From: Candidatus Gastranaerophilales bacterium
Lineage (GTDB): Bacteria; Cyanobacteriota; Vampirovibrionia; Gastranaerophilales; Gastranaerophilaceae
DNA: 55,836 nucleotides
Reading direction: 5' to 3'
Assembly: GCA_944325705.1 (NCBI GenBank)
Contig: CALVBB010000015.1
Span: forward strand, 1 to 55,836
Made by a program: the position numbers and the translations under genes. Below the pieces are notes generated by a model. The model saw nothing but the letters and a program-made list of their open reading frames with translations, was not told where the DNA came from and ran no database searches. Of this stretch, positions 16,240-25,482 are shown piece after piece (positions within the stretch are counted from its first letter, which is position 1; the number at the start of each line of letters is the position of its first letter).

Positions 16240-17604
16240 ATGAAAATATCATCATCTTTTAAAGTAGGTCTTTTAACTCTGATAGCACTGGTGCTGCTGG
16301 TCGGTGTAGTGTTCAGGGTAAAAGGCAGAGCCTTTTCTTCTGCAAAAAGAATTGAAGTGCAGTTTAAAGATGTGAATGGCATGCGTCCGGGCGCCGGGGT
16401 ACAAATGATGGGGCTGAAAGTAGGACAGGTTGAAGAAATTACACCTGTAATCAATCAACAGAAAAGCTACGTTAAAGTAAAATTTGTTATAACAGAACCG
16501 GATATAGAAATTCCTCCGGCATCAGTATTTTCAATCCAGCAATCAGGACTTATCGGGGAGCTTTTCCTTGAAATCACCCCGCCAAAGACAAGAACTCTTT
16601 ACATTCCTATGTACAACAAAGATGTTCTCTTTAAAGACGATCCTGTAGAGATGAAATTAAGCGATGAGTATTACAATGTCGGGAAAATTAATAATATTGA
16701 AGTTGTACCGGCAGATGTAGTTCCTTACAACTTTAAAGACAGAATTAAAACAAGATACGCATACAAAGTTGATTACACAGTAAACCTTCCGGGGCTTATC
16801 CTGCCTGATTTTATTAAAGGTGAAGCCGTAAAAGGGAAAGATAATGTTAAAAAGCTAAGAATTTCCTCACTGGATAATACTGTTCTACCTTATCCTGAAC
16901 AGAAATCTAAATACACAATTATTGAACCTATGAGAATAGCAGACTTTATGGAGTGGCAATACAGAGCAGCCGAAACGCTTACCGAAACAAACCTGAAAAT
17001 AAACACGCTTCTTTCAGATGAAACAATTGCGGAACTTAAAGATACTGTGAATCAGCTGGGTGATTTAACAATTAATGCTAACAGCACAGTTGAAAAGGTT
17101 AATAAACTCCTCGATGATTCAAGAAGCGACATAGATGAACTTATGGCACTGATGGAACAGGCAACAACCGACTTTAACAAACTTTCGGCAAATATTAACG
17201 AACTTATCGGAGATCCTAAGTTCAAACAGTCAATCTATTCAACAGCAGACTCTGTTGACAAACTGGCTAAGAATTTCAATAAGATTATGGGCAACGAGGA
17301 AGAAGCTGAACAAATGGCAAAAGACATCCGGACAATTTCCCATAACATAAATGAAATCAGTACTTTTGTTAACACTATGACAAAAGATACTCACCTGAAA
17401 CGGCAGCTTACTGAAACCGTTGAAAATGCAAACAAAGCAATGGTTGAAATAACAACAACCCTTGCAACCGTAAATCAGGTTACTCCGGAAAACAAAACCC
17501 AATTACAGAAACTTCTGGAAGAAACAACGGCAACAACTTGCAACTTAAGAAAATTCTCTGAAAAACTTAATAAGAGATTTTTACTTTTCAGACTTATGTT
17601 TTAA
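16240..17604 (+). CDS. mlaD: MCE/MlaD-family lipid-transport protein
   Basis: 454 residues: an N-terminal membrane anchor (GLLTLIALVLLVGVVF, about 8-27), an MCE domain at about 35-115 (IEVQFKDVNGMRPGAGVQMMGLKVGQVEEI and SGLIGELFLEI), and a long C-terminal helical tail, about 240-440, with many ADSVDKLAKN/ETVENANKAM-type heptads. Such proteins hold phospholipids in the periplasm on the way between inner and outer membrane. The length is that of cyanobacterial-type MCE proteins, longer than E. coli MlaD. No mlaE or mlaF is adjacent. lpxK follows 125 bp later, beyond hairpin copy B. Confidence 0.87.
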   Translation: MKISSSFKVGLLTLIALVLLVGVVFRVKGRAFSSAKRIEVQFKDVNGMRPGAGVQMMGLKVGQVEEITPVINQQKSYVKVKFVITEPDIEIPPASVFSIQQSGLIGELFLEITPPKTRTLYIPMYNKDVLFKDDPVEMKLSDEYYNVGKINNIEVVPADVVPYNFKDRIKTRYAYKVDYTVNLPGLILPDFIKGEAVKGKDNVKKLRISSLDNTVLPYPEQKSKYTIIEPMRIADFMEWQYRAAETLTETNLKINTLLSDETIAELKDTVNQLGDLTINANSTVEKVNKLLDDSRSDIDELMALMEQATTDFNKLSANINELIGDPKFKQSIYSTADSVDKLAKNFNKIMGNEEEAEQMAKDIRTISHNINEISTFVNTMTKDTHLKRQLTETVENANKAMVEITTTLATVNQVTPENKTQLQKLLEETTATTCNLRKFSEKLNKRFLLFRLMF

Positions 17605-17616
17605 AATCTAATAATA

Positions 17617-17715
17617 AATTTAGAGGGAGAACCGGTGTTTTGGTTTTCTCAACACGCTCCCGCACCTTCTCCCGCTATCGTTTTGAAAACCAAAACACCG
17701 GTTCTCCTGTAAATT
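17617..17715 (-). repeat. Hairpin element copy B (conserved tip, private arms)
   Basis: AATTTA and GGAGAACCGGTGTTTTGG pair with CCAAAACACCGGTTCTCC and TAAATT, giving nearly 30 paired bases. The tip, read on the minus strand, contains AACGATAGCGGGAG and GTGCGGGAGCGTGTTGAG, each with a C-GGGA-G loop. It occupies almost the whole gap between the MCE gene and lpxK. No T-run follows. Confidence 0.82.
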
Positions 17716-17728
17716 AAGTATAAAATTT

Positions 17729-18757
17729 ATGAAAAATTTAAAAACAGAAATAACAAAAATTCACTATAACAAAGAAGCAAATGGGGTTCTTGTTAAACTT
17801 CTTGACTTTGCATCTCTATTTTACGGCGCAGGAAGCAGATTTAAAAACTTTCTGTATGATAAAAATATTCTAAAACCGCACCATGTAAAAGCTTTTGTAA
17901 TATCTGTCGGAAACCTTACAACCGGAGGGGTAGGGAAAACTCCTGTCGTTGCGGAATTTGCAAAATACCTGATTAACCGCGGGGATAAGCCTGCAATTAT
18001 CTCAAGAGGCTACGGCGGAAAGCTTTCAAACAAACAACTTAACCTCATATCAGACGGAGAAAAGACTTATTACAACGCAAAACTTGCAGGTGATGAGCCC
18101 TACTGGCTTTCGGAAAACGTAAAAGGCGCTGTTGTAGTGACATCTAAAAACCGATTTAAAGCGGCTCAGTATGCGATAGAAAAATTTGGTGTGAATTACA
18201 TAATCCTTGATGACGGCTTCCAGCACAGAAAACTCTATAGGGATTTAGACATAGTGTTAATGGACAGCGAAAAAGGCTTCGGCAGAGAAAAACTTATGCC
18301 TGCAGGGCCATTGAGAGAAGGAACAGAAGCCTTTTCAAGAGTGGATAAGCTTGTTATCGTAAGCAAAAATACAGACCACACCCGTGCTGAAAAACTAGCC
18401 AAAATCATGGCTAAAAAGTTAAAACTGCCTACAGCAGTATGCCGTACAGAACCGGATTACGCATATAATATAAAAACCTCGGAAAGACTTCCGGCAGGTT
18501 CTGATATAACAGCAGTAAGCGCCATAGGCCAGCCTGAACAGTTTTTTGCGTTTTTAAAAGATTACAATATCAAAGATAAAATAACTTTTGACGATCACCA
18601 TTCTTATTCAAAATCAGAACTTTCCGGAATTAAGGGAAAAATAGTTACAACAGAAAAAGATGCCGTGAAAATGTTGAACTTTGATATGGATAATATTTAC
18701 GCGCTGAAACTTAAAACTGAACTTAATGTCGGAGAATTGTTAAATGCAGGAAATTAA
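17729..18757 (+). CDS. lpxK: Tetraacyldisaccharide 4'-kinase
   Basis: 342 residues. LpxK phosphorylates the 4' position of the lipid A disaccharide at the inner membrane. Family marks: [16 protein letters not shown] (Walker A, near 57-72), [31 protein letters not shown], and [21 protein letters not shown] (Walker B region). A membrane-touching N-terminal helix is typical. Its presence shows that the organism makes lipid A. The stop overlaps the start of nth by 14 bp. Confidence 0.94.
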   Translation: MKNLKTEITKIHYNKEANGVLVKLLDFASLFYGAGSRFKNFLYDKNILKPHHVKAFVISVGNLTTGGVGKTPVVAEFAKYLINRGDKPAIISRGYGGKLSNKQLNLISDGEKTYYNAKLAGDEPYWLSENVKGAVVVTSKNRFKAAQYAIEKFGVNYIILDDGFQHRKLYRDLDIVLMDSEKGFGREKLMPAGPLREGTEAFSRVDKLVIVSKNTDHTRAEKLAKIMAKKLKLPTAVCRTEPDYAYNIKTSERLPAGSDITAVSAIGQPEQFFAFLKDYNIKDKITFDDHHSYSKSELSGIKGKIVTTEKDAVKMLNFDMDNIYALKLKTELNVGELLNAGN

Positions 18758-19379
18758 CATAGATAAAGTAGTAGAACTTTTAAAAGACGCAAAGCAGCCG
18801 CAGAGTGATTTTGTGCACTTAATGGATACATTTAATGATCCATATCTTGTTTTGATAGCCTGTATCCTGAGCCTCAGAACAAACGACAAAACCACATACC
18901 CGGCGACTTTAAGAATGTTGAAACTCGGTCGTACTCCGGCAGACTTTGCAAAATGCGACGTTAAAGAACTTGAAAAAGCAATTTATCCTGTCGGCTTCTA
19001 TGCCAACAAGGCTCAGCAAATAGTCGAGCTTTCAAAAGAAATTGTTGAAAAACTGGACGGCAAAGTTCCTGATACAATAGAAGAACTTGTAAAATTTAAA
19101 GGCGTCGGAAGAAAAACCGCAAACCTTGTTGTTGCACGAGGTTTTCACAAACCTGCCATCTGCGTTGATGTTCATGTACACAGAATTTTCAACAGGCTCG
19201 GATATGTTAAAACCAAGACTCCTGAAGAAACAGAATTTGCACTGAGAGAAAAACTTCCTGTAAAATACTGGATTGATATTAATACCCTGATAGTTACGCA
19301 CGGTCAAAATGTATGTAAACCCCAGAAACCAAACTGCAAAGATTGCCCCGTAAAAGATTACTGTATGAAATTAATATAA
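18744..19379 (+). CDS. nth: Endonuclease III (DNA glycosylase/AP lyase)
   Basis: 211 residues, the normal length. It removes oxidised pyrimidines and nicks at AP sites. The helix-hairpin-helix FKGVGRKTANLVV carries the catalytic Lys, CVDVHVHRIFNRLG the catalytic Asp, and the C-terminal CKPQKPNCKDCPVKDYC has the C-x6-C-x2-C-x5-C spacing of the [4Fe-4S] cluster. It overlaps lpxK and is presumably translated from the same mRNA. Confidence 0.95.
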   Translation: MQEINIDKVVELLKDAKQPQSDFVHLMDTFNDPYLVLIACILSLRTNDKTTYPATLRMLKLGRTPADFAKCDVKELEKAIYPVGFYANKAQQIVELSKEIVEKLDGKVPDTIEELVKFKGVGRKTANLVVARGFHKPAICVDVHVHRIFNRLGYVKTKTPEETEFALREKLPVKYWIDINTLIVTHGQNVCKPQKPNCKDCPVKDYCMKLI

Positions 19380-19454
19380 ATACACAAACTAGCAAAAAAA
19401 TTTATTATGTTTTTTTATTAAAATACAATGTTTAAATAAAAAAGGAAATAGCAA

Positions 19455-19955
19455 ATGAAAACAGGAAAAATTCTCAACAGATTACAGGAAAAAATTAAAA
19501 TACGCAATTATGAAAAACACAAAAAAGAAGTAAACCTTCTTGTTGATACAGAGGGTTTGAAAAAGCATATTGATGTTTATAATGAAATTGCACTGGCAAA
19601 AGAAACAATTGCTAATTTTGCCAAAAAGAATACAGTAAGCATTGATATATTCGATACAGCATCATCTGCAGAATTTGCAAAAAATACAAAACCTGAACTT
19701 GCCGAATCAATGAATGATTGTATTACCATCAGGGTAAAAGATATGCTTACCGGCAGAGCAAAAGATGCAATTATGCCTGCACAGACAAAAGGCTCTTACC
19801 TCTATACACGCTCCAATACCCGTATGCTACACAACCCTGAAGAAGGCACAGAATACATTTATCAGGGTGAAGCGGCCCATGAAGATAACTTTATCAGAAC
19901 TGTCTACAGATATATTTCACGATTAACAAATGATGTAAAAGGTAAAAAATCTTAA
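19455..19955 (+). CDS. Hypothetical protein, 166 residues
   Basis: Charged protein with a Lys-rich N-terminus (KIRNYEKHKKEVN) and no signal peptide or membrane helix. The sequence KNTVSIDIFDTASS followed by CITIRVKDMLTGRAKDAIMPAQ suggests a compact alpha/beta fold, but I do not recognise the family. It is preceded by AAAGGAAATAGCAA before the ATG, is 75 bp after nth, and is followed by the hydrogenase operon promoter. Confidence 0.7.
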   Translation: MKTGKILNRLQEKIKIRNYEKHKKEVNLLVDTEGLKKHIDVYNEIALAKETIANFAKKNTVSIDIFDTASSAEFAKNTKPELAESMNDCITIRVKDMLTGRAKDAIMPAQTKGSYLYTRSNTRMLHNPEEGTEYIYQGEAAHEDNFIRTVYRYISRLTNDVKGKKS

Positions 19956-19959
19956 AAAC

Positions 19960-19988
19960 TTGATTTTACACTCCTGCTGTGAGATAAT
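19960..19988 (+). promoter_or_regulatory. Possible promoter of the hydrogenase operon
   Basis: TTGATT (19960-19965) and GATAAT (19983-19988) are separated by 17 bp, about 80 bp before the first hydrogenase gene. Confidence 0.4.
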
Positions 19989-20070
19989 TTCGTTAAGATT
20001 GTAATAGTTTTTGGGTTAATAACGTATACAATCTGAGTATAAATAATATTATATATGATAGGAGTTCGAG

Positions 20071-20565
20071 ATGAGTGTAGACAATCCTCAAAGAATCGAT
20101 ACCTCCAAATTAGACGAAATTATCAAAGAGTATGGATGCGATAAGTCTAATTTGATAGCGATTCTTCAAAAAGTACAGGAAGTATACAAATATCTTCCTG
20201 AAGATGCAATGATTTACATCGGAACAAAGATTGAAGGGCTTTCGCCTGCAACTGTTTACGGTGTTGCAACATTTTACGCACAATTTTCATTAGAGCCTAA
20301 AGGCAAATATGAAATCAAAGTATGCGACGGTACAGCCTGCCATGTTCGCGGTTCAATGCCGGTATTAAACGCAATTAAGGCAAGACTAAACCTTACTGAC
20401 GGCCAGATGACAACACATGACGGAATGTTTTCTCTGGAAACAGTAAGCTGTCTTGGTGCATGCGGTCTTGCGCCGGTTGTTGTTATTAACGGAAAAGTAT
20501 ATCCGCAGATGACATCTGATGCTATCAGGATAGTACTGGATACACTGTTGAAAGAGGGCAGATAA
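20071..20565 (+). CDS. hydC: NAD-linked hydrogenase, NuoE-like [2Fe-2S] subunit
   Basis: 164 residues, homologous to the 24-kDa subunit of complex I. The N-terminal helical part (NLIAILQKVQEVYKYLPEDAM) leads into a thioredoxin-like [2Fe-2S] domain with ligands in CDGTAC and CLGAC. In trimeric [FeFe]-hydrogenases (HydABC, HndA-type) it helps pass electrons between the flavin subunit and the catalytic subunit. It is the first gene of the operon, one base before the next start. Confidence 0.92.
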   Translation: MSVDNPQRIDTSKLDEIIKEYGCDKSNLIAILQKVQEVYKYLPEDAMIYIGTKIEGLSPATVYGVATFYAQFSLEPKGKYEIKVCDGTACHVRGSMPVLNAIKARLNLTDGQMTTHDGMFSLETVSCLGACGLAPVVVINGKVYPQMTSDAIRIVLDTLLKEGR

Positions 20566-20566
20566 T

Positions 20567-22429
20567 ATGGAAAAAACAGCTTTAAATATTGATATAAAAC
20601 AAGAGCAATTGAAAGCTCAGGAAGAAATAAAAAAACAGGGTTTAAGAGTTCTCGTATGTGCAGGAACAGGCTGTGTAGCAAACGGTTCAATGAAAGTTAT
20701 TGAAAAGTTCAAAGAACTCGGAGCAGATGTATCTCCATTAACAGATTATGATAAAATGACGATAGTTCCAACAGGCTGCCACGGCTTCTGTGAACAGGGC
20801 GTTCTGGTTCTTATCCCTGACAAACACGTAGTTTATGTAAAAGTAAAACCGGAAGATGTAGAAGAGATTTACGAAAGTCACATTAAAAATGATAAACCTG
20901 TAGAAAGACTTCTCTACACAGACCCGAAAACTCATGAACATGTACATAAAGCAGAAGAAATTAATTTCTATGCTAAACAAACAAGAACTGCGCTTGCAAA
21001 CTGCGGGCACATAAACGCCGAATGTATAGATGAAGCAATTGCGGTAAGAGGCTACGAAGCATTAGCAAAAGTTCTTGAACAAAATAATCCGGAAGCAGTT
21101 ATTGAAGAAATAGAAAAATCAGGCCTCAGAGGCAGAGGCGGCGGCGGCTTTCCGACCGGCAGAAAATGGAGATTCACAGCAGCCAACAGAGGTGGCAAAT
21201 CCTATATCGTTTGTAACGGTGACGAAGGCGACCCTGGGGCATTTATGGATAGATCAGTTATGGAGGGAGACCCTCATAAACTCCTTGAAGGTATGGCAAT
21301 TGCAGCTTTTGCAATAGGTGCTGATGAAGGTTATATCTATGTTCGTGCAGAATACCCTCTTGCAATTAAACGTCTTAGAAAAGCCATAGCCGACGCAGAA
21401 GAAAGAAACTTCCTCGGAAAAAACATTATGGGAAGCGATTTTTCTTTAACTATCCACATTAAAGAAGGAGCAGGTGCATTTGTTTGCGGGGAAGAAACCG
21501 CTCTTATGGCATCAATTGAAGGCGAACGCGGTATGCCAAGACCAAAACCTCCGTTCCCTGCAAATAAAGGATTGTTCGGGCGTCCGACTTTGATTAATAA
21601 CGTTGAAACACTCGCAAATGTTCCTGTTATTATGCTGAAAGGCGCTGACTGGTTCGCATCCTTAGGTACAGAAACTTCAAAAGGCACAAAAACTTTTGCG
21701 CTTACCGGTGAAGTTAACAACACAGGTCTTATTGAAGTTCCGATGGGAACAACTCTCCGCGAAATTGTATTTGATATTGGCGGCGGAATCAGAGGCGGCA
21801 AAAAATTCAAAGCCGTCCAAATCGGCGGTCCTTCAGGAGGATGCTTAACAGAAGAGCACTTAGACCTCCCGATGGACTATGACAGCCTTATAAAAGCAGG
21901 AGCGATGGTAGGTTCAGGCGGTCTTGTTGTAATGGCTGAAAACACATGTATTGTAGAAGTTGCAAGATTCTTTATGAACTTCACCCAGCACGAAAGCTGC
22001 GGAAAGTGCGTTCCTTGCCGCGAAGGCACCAAAAATATGCTTAAAATTTTAGAAAAAATTGTTGCCGGCAAAGGTGAAATGAAAGACTTAGACACGCTTG
22101 AAGAACTTGCCCTGTCTGTTAAAGAAGGTTCTCTGTGCGGTCTTGGAAAAACTGCTCCGAATCCGGTGCTTTCAACTTTGAAATACTTTAGAGATGAATA
22201 TATAGCACACATAAAAGATAAAAAATGTCCTGCAGGGGTTTGTACTGCAATGAAAAAGGTTGTAATTCAGGAAGAACTCTGCAAGGGATGTACTAAATGT
22301 GCAAGAACCTGCCCAGTCGGAGCTATTGAAGGAACTGTTAAACAACCTCACCACATTAATCAGGAAAAATGTATTAAGTGTGAGGCCTGCTTAACAAACT
22401 GCCCGTTCAGAGCAATAGTACTAGAGTAA
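20567..22429 (+). CDS. hydB: NAD-linked hydrogenase, NuoF-like flavin subunit
   Basis: 620 residues in four parts: an N-terminal thioredoxin-like domain (VLVCAGTGCVANGS, then GCHGFCEQG); the NuoF core with NADH/FMN sites (SGLRGRGGGGFPTGRKW, CNGDEGDPGAFMD); the [4Fe-4S] motif ESCGKCVPCREGT; and two C-terminal ferredoxin clusters (CKGCTKCARTCPVGAI, CIKCEACLTNCPF). This is the layout of HydB/HndC from electron-bifurcating or NADH-dependent hydrogenases, where it exchanges electrons with NAD(H). It is separated from hydA by a 91-bp gap with an inverted repeat. Confidence 0.94.
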   Translation: MEKTALNIDIKQEQLKAQEEIKKQGLRVLVCAGTGCVANGSMKVIEKFKELGADVSPLTDYDKMTIVPTGCHGFCEQGVLVLIPDKHVVYVKVKPEDVEEIYESHIKNDKPVERLLYTDPKTHEHVHKAEEINFYAKQTRTALANCGHINAECIDEAIAVRGYEALAKVLEQNNPEAVIEEIEKSGLRGRGGGGFPTGRKWRFTAANRGGKSYIVCNGDEGDPGAFMDRSVMEGDPHKLLEGMAIAAFAIGADEGYIYVRAEYPLAIKRLRKAIADAEERNFLGKNIMGSDFSLTIHIKEGAGAFVCGEETALMASIEGERGMPRPKPPFPANKGLFGRPTLINNVETLANVPVIMLKGADWFASLGTETSKGTKTFALTGEVNNTGLIEVPMGTTLREIVFDIGGGIRGGKKFKAVQIGGPSGGCLTEEHLDLPMDYDSLIKAGAMVGSGGLVVMAENTCIVEVARFFMNFTQHESCGKCVPCREGTKNMLKILEKIVAGKGEMKDLDTLEELALSVKEGSLCGLGKTAPNPVLSTLKYFRDEYIAHIKDKKCPAGVCTAMKKVVIQEELCKGCTKCARTCPVGAIEGTVKQPHHINQEKCIKCEACLTNCPFRAIVLE

Positions 22430-22437
22430 GTTGAAGG

Positions 22438-22497
22438 GTTGAAAAGTTTAAAAGGTGAGGCACTTTTCATCACCGTTCAACCTTTAAACTGTTCAAC
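22438..22497 (+). repeat. Inverted repeat between hydB and hydA
   Basis: GTTGAAAAGTTTAAA on the left pairs with TTTAAACTGTTCAAC on the right with one mismatch, then GGTGA with TCACC, leaving a bulge near GTTCAACC. There is no T-run. It could be an mRNA processing or stability hairpin that sets subunit ratios; no sequence feature tells which. Confidence 0.6.
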
Positions 22498-22520
22498 AAA
22501 ACATTAAAAGGAATAAAAAA

Positions 22521-24278
22521 ATGACAGATACAGATAAAAAAACATTATTCATAGACGGTAAAGAAGTTGAATTTACAGACGAACCAAACCTGCTTGAAGT
22601 AATCAGAAAAGCCGGCATGAATGTTCCAACCTTCTGTTACCGCCCTGACTTAACACAATTCGGCGCATGCAGAATGTGTGTTGTCGAAGTTGAAGGCCGC
22701 GGAATTCAATCTTCCTGCACAATGCCGCCTGAAAACGGTTTAAAAATTCACCTTAATACAGAAAAAACAAGAAGAATCAGAAAAACCGTTCTTGAACTTC
22801 TTCTGGCAAACCACGATAAAGAATGCTTAACCTGTGAAAAATCGGGAAGCTGCGAGCTTCAACAGTATGCTGAAGAATACGGCATCAGAAGAATAAGATA
22901 CGCTGAAAAACCGCTGGAAGAATATCTTCCGATTGACGACAGCAGCCCGTCATTAGTAAGAGATCCGAATAAATGTATTCTCTGCGGAGCATGTGTGAGA
23001 GCCTGCGCCGAATTTCAGGGACACGCAGTTCTAGGTTTCGCAAACAGAGGTTCTAAAACCGTTGTCCAGCCGATGAACGGCCGACCGCTAGGTCAGGTTG
23101 ATTGCGTAAACTGCGGACAGTGTGCGGCAGTCTGCCCGACTGGAGCTTTAACTATCAAAACTGATATTGAAAGAGTCTGGGGTGAAATTACTAACAAAGA
23201 TAAAACCGTTGTCGTTCAGATGGCACCGGCAACACGTGTTGCCTTAGGTGAAATGTTCGGTTTAAAACCTGGTGCTAACACTATCGGTTTAATGAATGCA
23301 GCGCTTAGAAAAATCGGATTTGATAAGGTTTATGATACCAACTTCTCGGCTGACTTAACAATTATGGAAGAAGCAACAGAATTTCTTGAAAGACTAAAAT
23401 CAGGGCAAAACCTTCCGCTATTTACTTCCTGCTGTCCTGCCTGGGTAAAATACCTCGAAGATCAGCACCCTGATATGCTTAAACACTTATCAAGCTGCAA
23501 ATCTCCTATGTCAATGCTGTCGCCGGTTCTTGTAGATTTAGTTCCAAAGCAGCTGGGCATTGAAAGAGAAAATCTTGTAGTTGTTGCCATTATGCCTTGC
23601 ACCGCTAAAAAATACGAGTGCAAACGTCCTGAACTTGCAAGAAACGGACATCCTGACACAGATTATGTCTTAACAACACAGGAACTCGGAAGAATGATTA
23701 AAGAAGCCGGCATCAACTTCAACTCGCTTGAGCCGGAAGACCACGACTCTCCGTTCGGGGAATATTCCGGTGCTGGTACAATTTTCGGAGCATCGGGTGG
23801 AGTTGCGGAAGCTGCAGTTCGTACAGCTTATGAATTTGCGACAGGCGAACAGCTTAAAGATGTTGATATTAGAGAAATGAGAGGAACTTCTAACCGCTCA
23901 AAAACAGTTGAACTTGACCTCAAAGGCACAAAACTTGTTGTAAGAGTGGTTTCAACATTGAAAGAAGCTGAAAAGGCTATAAGAGAAATTAAAGAAGGCA
24001 AAGCTGATTTTCAGATGCTTGAAGTTATGGCGTGCCCAGGCGGCTGCGTCAACGGCGGAGGCCAGCCGAGAAGCTGCGATGACAGCAAGATTAAGGCTGA
24101 ACGTGCCGAAGGACTTTACAAAGAGGACAGTGAACTTCCTCAGCGTAAATCCCACATGAACCCATCAATCCAGAAACTTTATCAGGAATATCTGGAACAT
24201 CCGGGTTCCCACAAAGCTCACGAACTCCTGCATACAACCTATGCAAATAAATTTGCAGGTTCGTATAAAGATATATAA
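22521..24278 (+). CDS. hydA: [FeFe]-hydrogenase catalytic subunit
   Basis: 585 residues. It reduces protons to H2 (or oxidises H2). In order: an N-terminal [2Fe-2S] domain (CYRPDLTQFGACRMC, SSCTMP), a His-Cys3 cluster (HDKECLTCEKSGSC), two [4Fe-4S] clusters (CILCGACVRAC, CGQCAAVCPTGA), and the H-cluster with all three signatures: FTSCCPAW, MPCTAKKYECKRPE and EVMACPGGCVNGGGQP. This is the M3-type domain set used in trimeric NAD-linked enzymes. With HydB and HydC it probably re-oxidises NADH together with reduced ferredoxin. The maturases HydE, HydF and HydG are not in the window. Confidence 0.96.
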   Translation: MTDTDKKTLFIDGKEVEFTDEPNLLEVIRKAGMNVPTFCYRPDLTQFGACRMCVVEVEGRGIQSSCTMPPENGLKIHLNTEKTRRIRKTVLELLLANHDKECLTCEKSGSCELQQYAEEYGIRRIRYAEKPLEEYLPIDDSSPSLVRDPNKCILCGACVRACAEFQGHAVLGFANRGSKTVVQPMNGRPLGQVDCVNCGQCAAVCPTGALTIKTDIERVWGEITNKDKTVVVQMAPATRVALGEMFGLKPGANTIGLMNAALRKIGFDKVYDTNFSADLTIMEEATEFLERLKSGQNLPLFTSCCPAWVKYLEDQHPDMLKHLSSCKSPMSMLSPVLVDLVPKQLGIERENLVVVAIMPCTAKKYECKRPELARNGHPDTDYVLTTQELGRMIKEAGINFNSLEPEDHDSPFGEYSGAGTIFGASGGVAEAAVRTAYEFATGEQLKDVDIREMRGTSNRSKTVELDLKGTKLVVRVVSTLKEAEKAIREIKEGKADFQMLEVMACPGGCVNGGGQPRSCDDSKIKAERAEGLYKEDSELPQRKSHMNPSIQKLYQEYLEHPGSHKAHELLHTTYANKFAGSYKDI

Positions 24279-24283
24279 AAACT

Positions 24284-24320
24284 AAAAAAGCCTCCCGAGT
24301 TATCTTAGGGAGGCTTTTTT
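24284..24320. terminator. Bidirectional terminator after hydA
   Basis: GCCTCCC (24290-24296) pairs with GGGAGGC (24308-24314), flanked by an A-run and a T-run. It can serve the hydrogenase operon and the convergent 24332 gene. Confidence 0.93.
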
Positions 24321-24331
24321 ATATAAAAAAC

Positions 24332-24571
24332 TTATTTAACAAGCTTTTTAATAATAGGATTAACAATATGCCCCAAAATTTTATCTGCGAATTTATCAAT
24401 AGATTGCATTGCAGAAAAAGCCATTTTAGCACCTTTCCTATAATCAGGCATTTCTTTTGACGGGTCATAAAACTTATATTGAGCACCTATCATTTTTTTT
24501 GAGGCTTTGGCTGCGGCATTATTGATTTTTGAACTAACTTTGTTCATAACAGGTTTAATTGAAACTGACAT
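24332..24571 (-). CDS. Small basic hypothetical protein
   Basis: 79 residues from ATG 24571, which has an AAGGAG ribosome site; an in-frame start 21 nt upstream is less likely. It is Lys/Ala-rich with predicted amphipathic helices (KVSSKINNAAAKASKKM, MAFSAMQSIDKFADKILG) and has no recognised domain. The size and charge would suit a nucleoid- or membrane-associated small protein, but nothing specific supports that. Confidence 0.6.
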   Translation of the reverse strand: MSVSIKPVMNKVSSKINNAAAKASKKMIGAQYKFYDPSKEMPDYRKGAKMAFSAMQSIDKFADKILGHIVNPIIKKLVK

Positions 24572-24694
24572 AAAAATTCTCCTTTCGTACACACACTATA
24601 TAAAGTATAAAACAAACAAATATTGCTAACGCCTTAGTTTGTATTTAACAATGCGCTCTTTAATAAAATGCACGGCAACCCTTAAATAATGAGT

Positions 24695-24755
24695 AAAAAA
24701 ACTGGATTGTTTTTACATCACACGTGTAAGATAAAATTAAACAATCCAGCTTTTT
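24695..24755 (-). terminator. Terminator of the OmpH/Skp-like gene
   Basis: CTGGATTGTTT (24702-24712) pairs with AAACAATCCAG (24739-24749). On the minus strand a T-run follows the stem. Confidence 0.8.
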
Positions 24756-24774
24756 ATATTTTAAATAAAAACAG

Positions 24775-25233
24775 TTATTTAACAGCCTTAATAACGTTAT
24801 TTGTAATATCAGTTCCGCCGTAGAGGACAACGCCTTTTGCAAGAACAATATCATATCCGCCGTTTTTAGCTTCTACAACAATTTTGTCAGAAATGCTTTT
24901 ATCAATTGCTGCTAATTTTGAAGCATATTCTTTTTCCAATTTTTCTCTCTTTGTAATAAGTTCTTTATTGTACTTATCTTCAAGAGATTTCTTTTTCTTT
25001 TCATCAGTAACAGCAGCAACATCTTTTCTTGCTTTTTCAACATACTTAATAATTTCTGATGCCTTATTCTGCTGTTCTTTCTTCAAGGCTTTAACCTGAG
25101 AAGAAGAAGCTACAACTTTCTGAACATCTACAACAGCGATTTTTGAAGGAACATCAGAAAGAGCAAAATGCTGTACTGACATACCGATAACAAATGCTGC
25201 AACACCCAAAACTGCAAATTTAATCTTGTTCAT
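24775..25233 (-). CDS. skp: OmpH/Skp-family periplasmic chaperone
   Basis: 152 residues: signal peptide or anchor (KFAVLGVAAFVIGMSVQHFAL, 5-25), a short conserved strand IAVVDVQKVVASSSQVKALKKEQ, a long charged coiled coil (about 50-115), and the closing GGYDIVLAKGVVLYGGTDITNNVI, which together define the OmpH/Skp family. Skp holds unfolded outer-membrane proteins during transit across the periplasm. Here it lies alone, divergent from a large outer-membrane barrel gene that could be a client. Confidence 0.87.
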   Translation of the reverse strand: MNKIKFAVLGVAAFVIGMSVQHFALSDVPSKIAVVDVQKVVASSSQVKALKKEQQNKASEIIKYVEKARKDVAAVTDEKKKKSLEDKYNKELITKREKLEKEYASKLAAIDKSISDKIVVEAKNGGYDIVLAKGVVLYGGTDITNNVIKAVK

Positions 25234-25343
25234 ATTTTCTCCTTTTTTCTGTGATTGTACTTCAACCTACAAAAAAATTCTACACTAAACATACGATTTT
25301 TTACATTTTCCTACAGCGCGAATGTGAACTTTTTATAAAAATC

Positions 25344-25372
25344 TTTACACGGCTCTAAAGATACCTTATAAT
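25344..25372 (+). promoter_or_regulatory. Promoter of the TpsB-like gene
   Basis: TTTACA (25344-25349) and TATAAT (25367-25372) with a 17-bp spacer; the leader to ATG 25483 is about 100 nt. Confidence 0.6.
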
Positions 25373-25482
25373 AGAAATATCAACGGAATAGTTAAAATTA
25401 TTATAATATAAAGTTTTGTAAATTTTATAGCAATAAATTATTTTTTCTGGTTTTTATTTCTATTATCAACAGAAGGTGAATA

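Noticed and set aside
17617-17715. Integron attC site as explanation of the hairpin elements
   Set aside because: The long paired arms resemble attC, but the RYYYAAC/GTTRRRY core sites are not in the right place and there is no cassette or integrase nearby.
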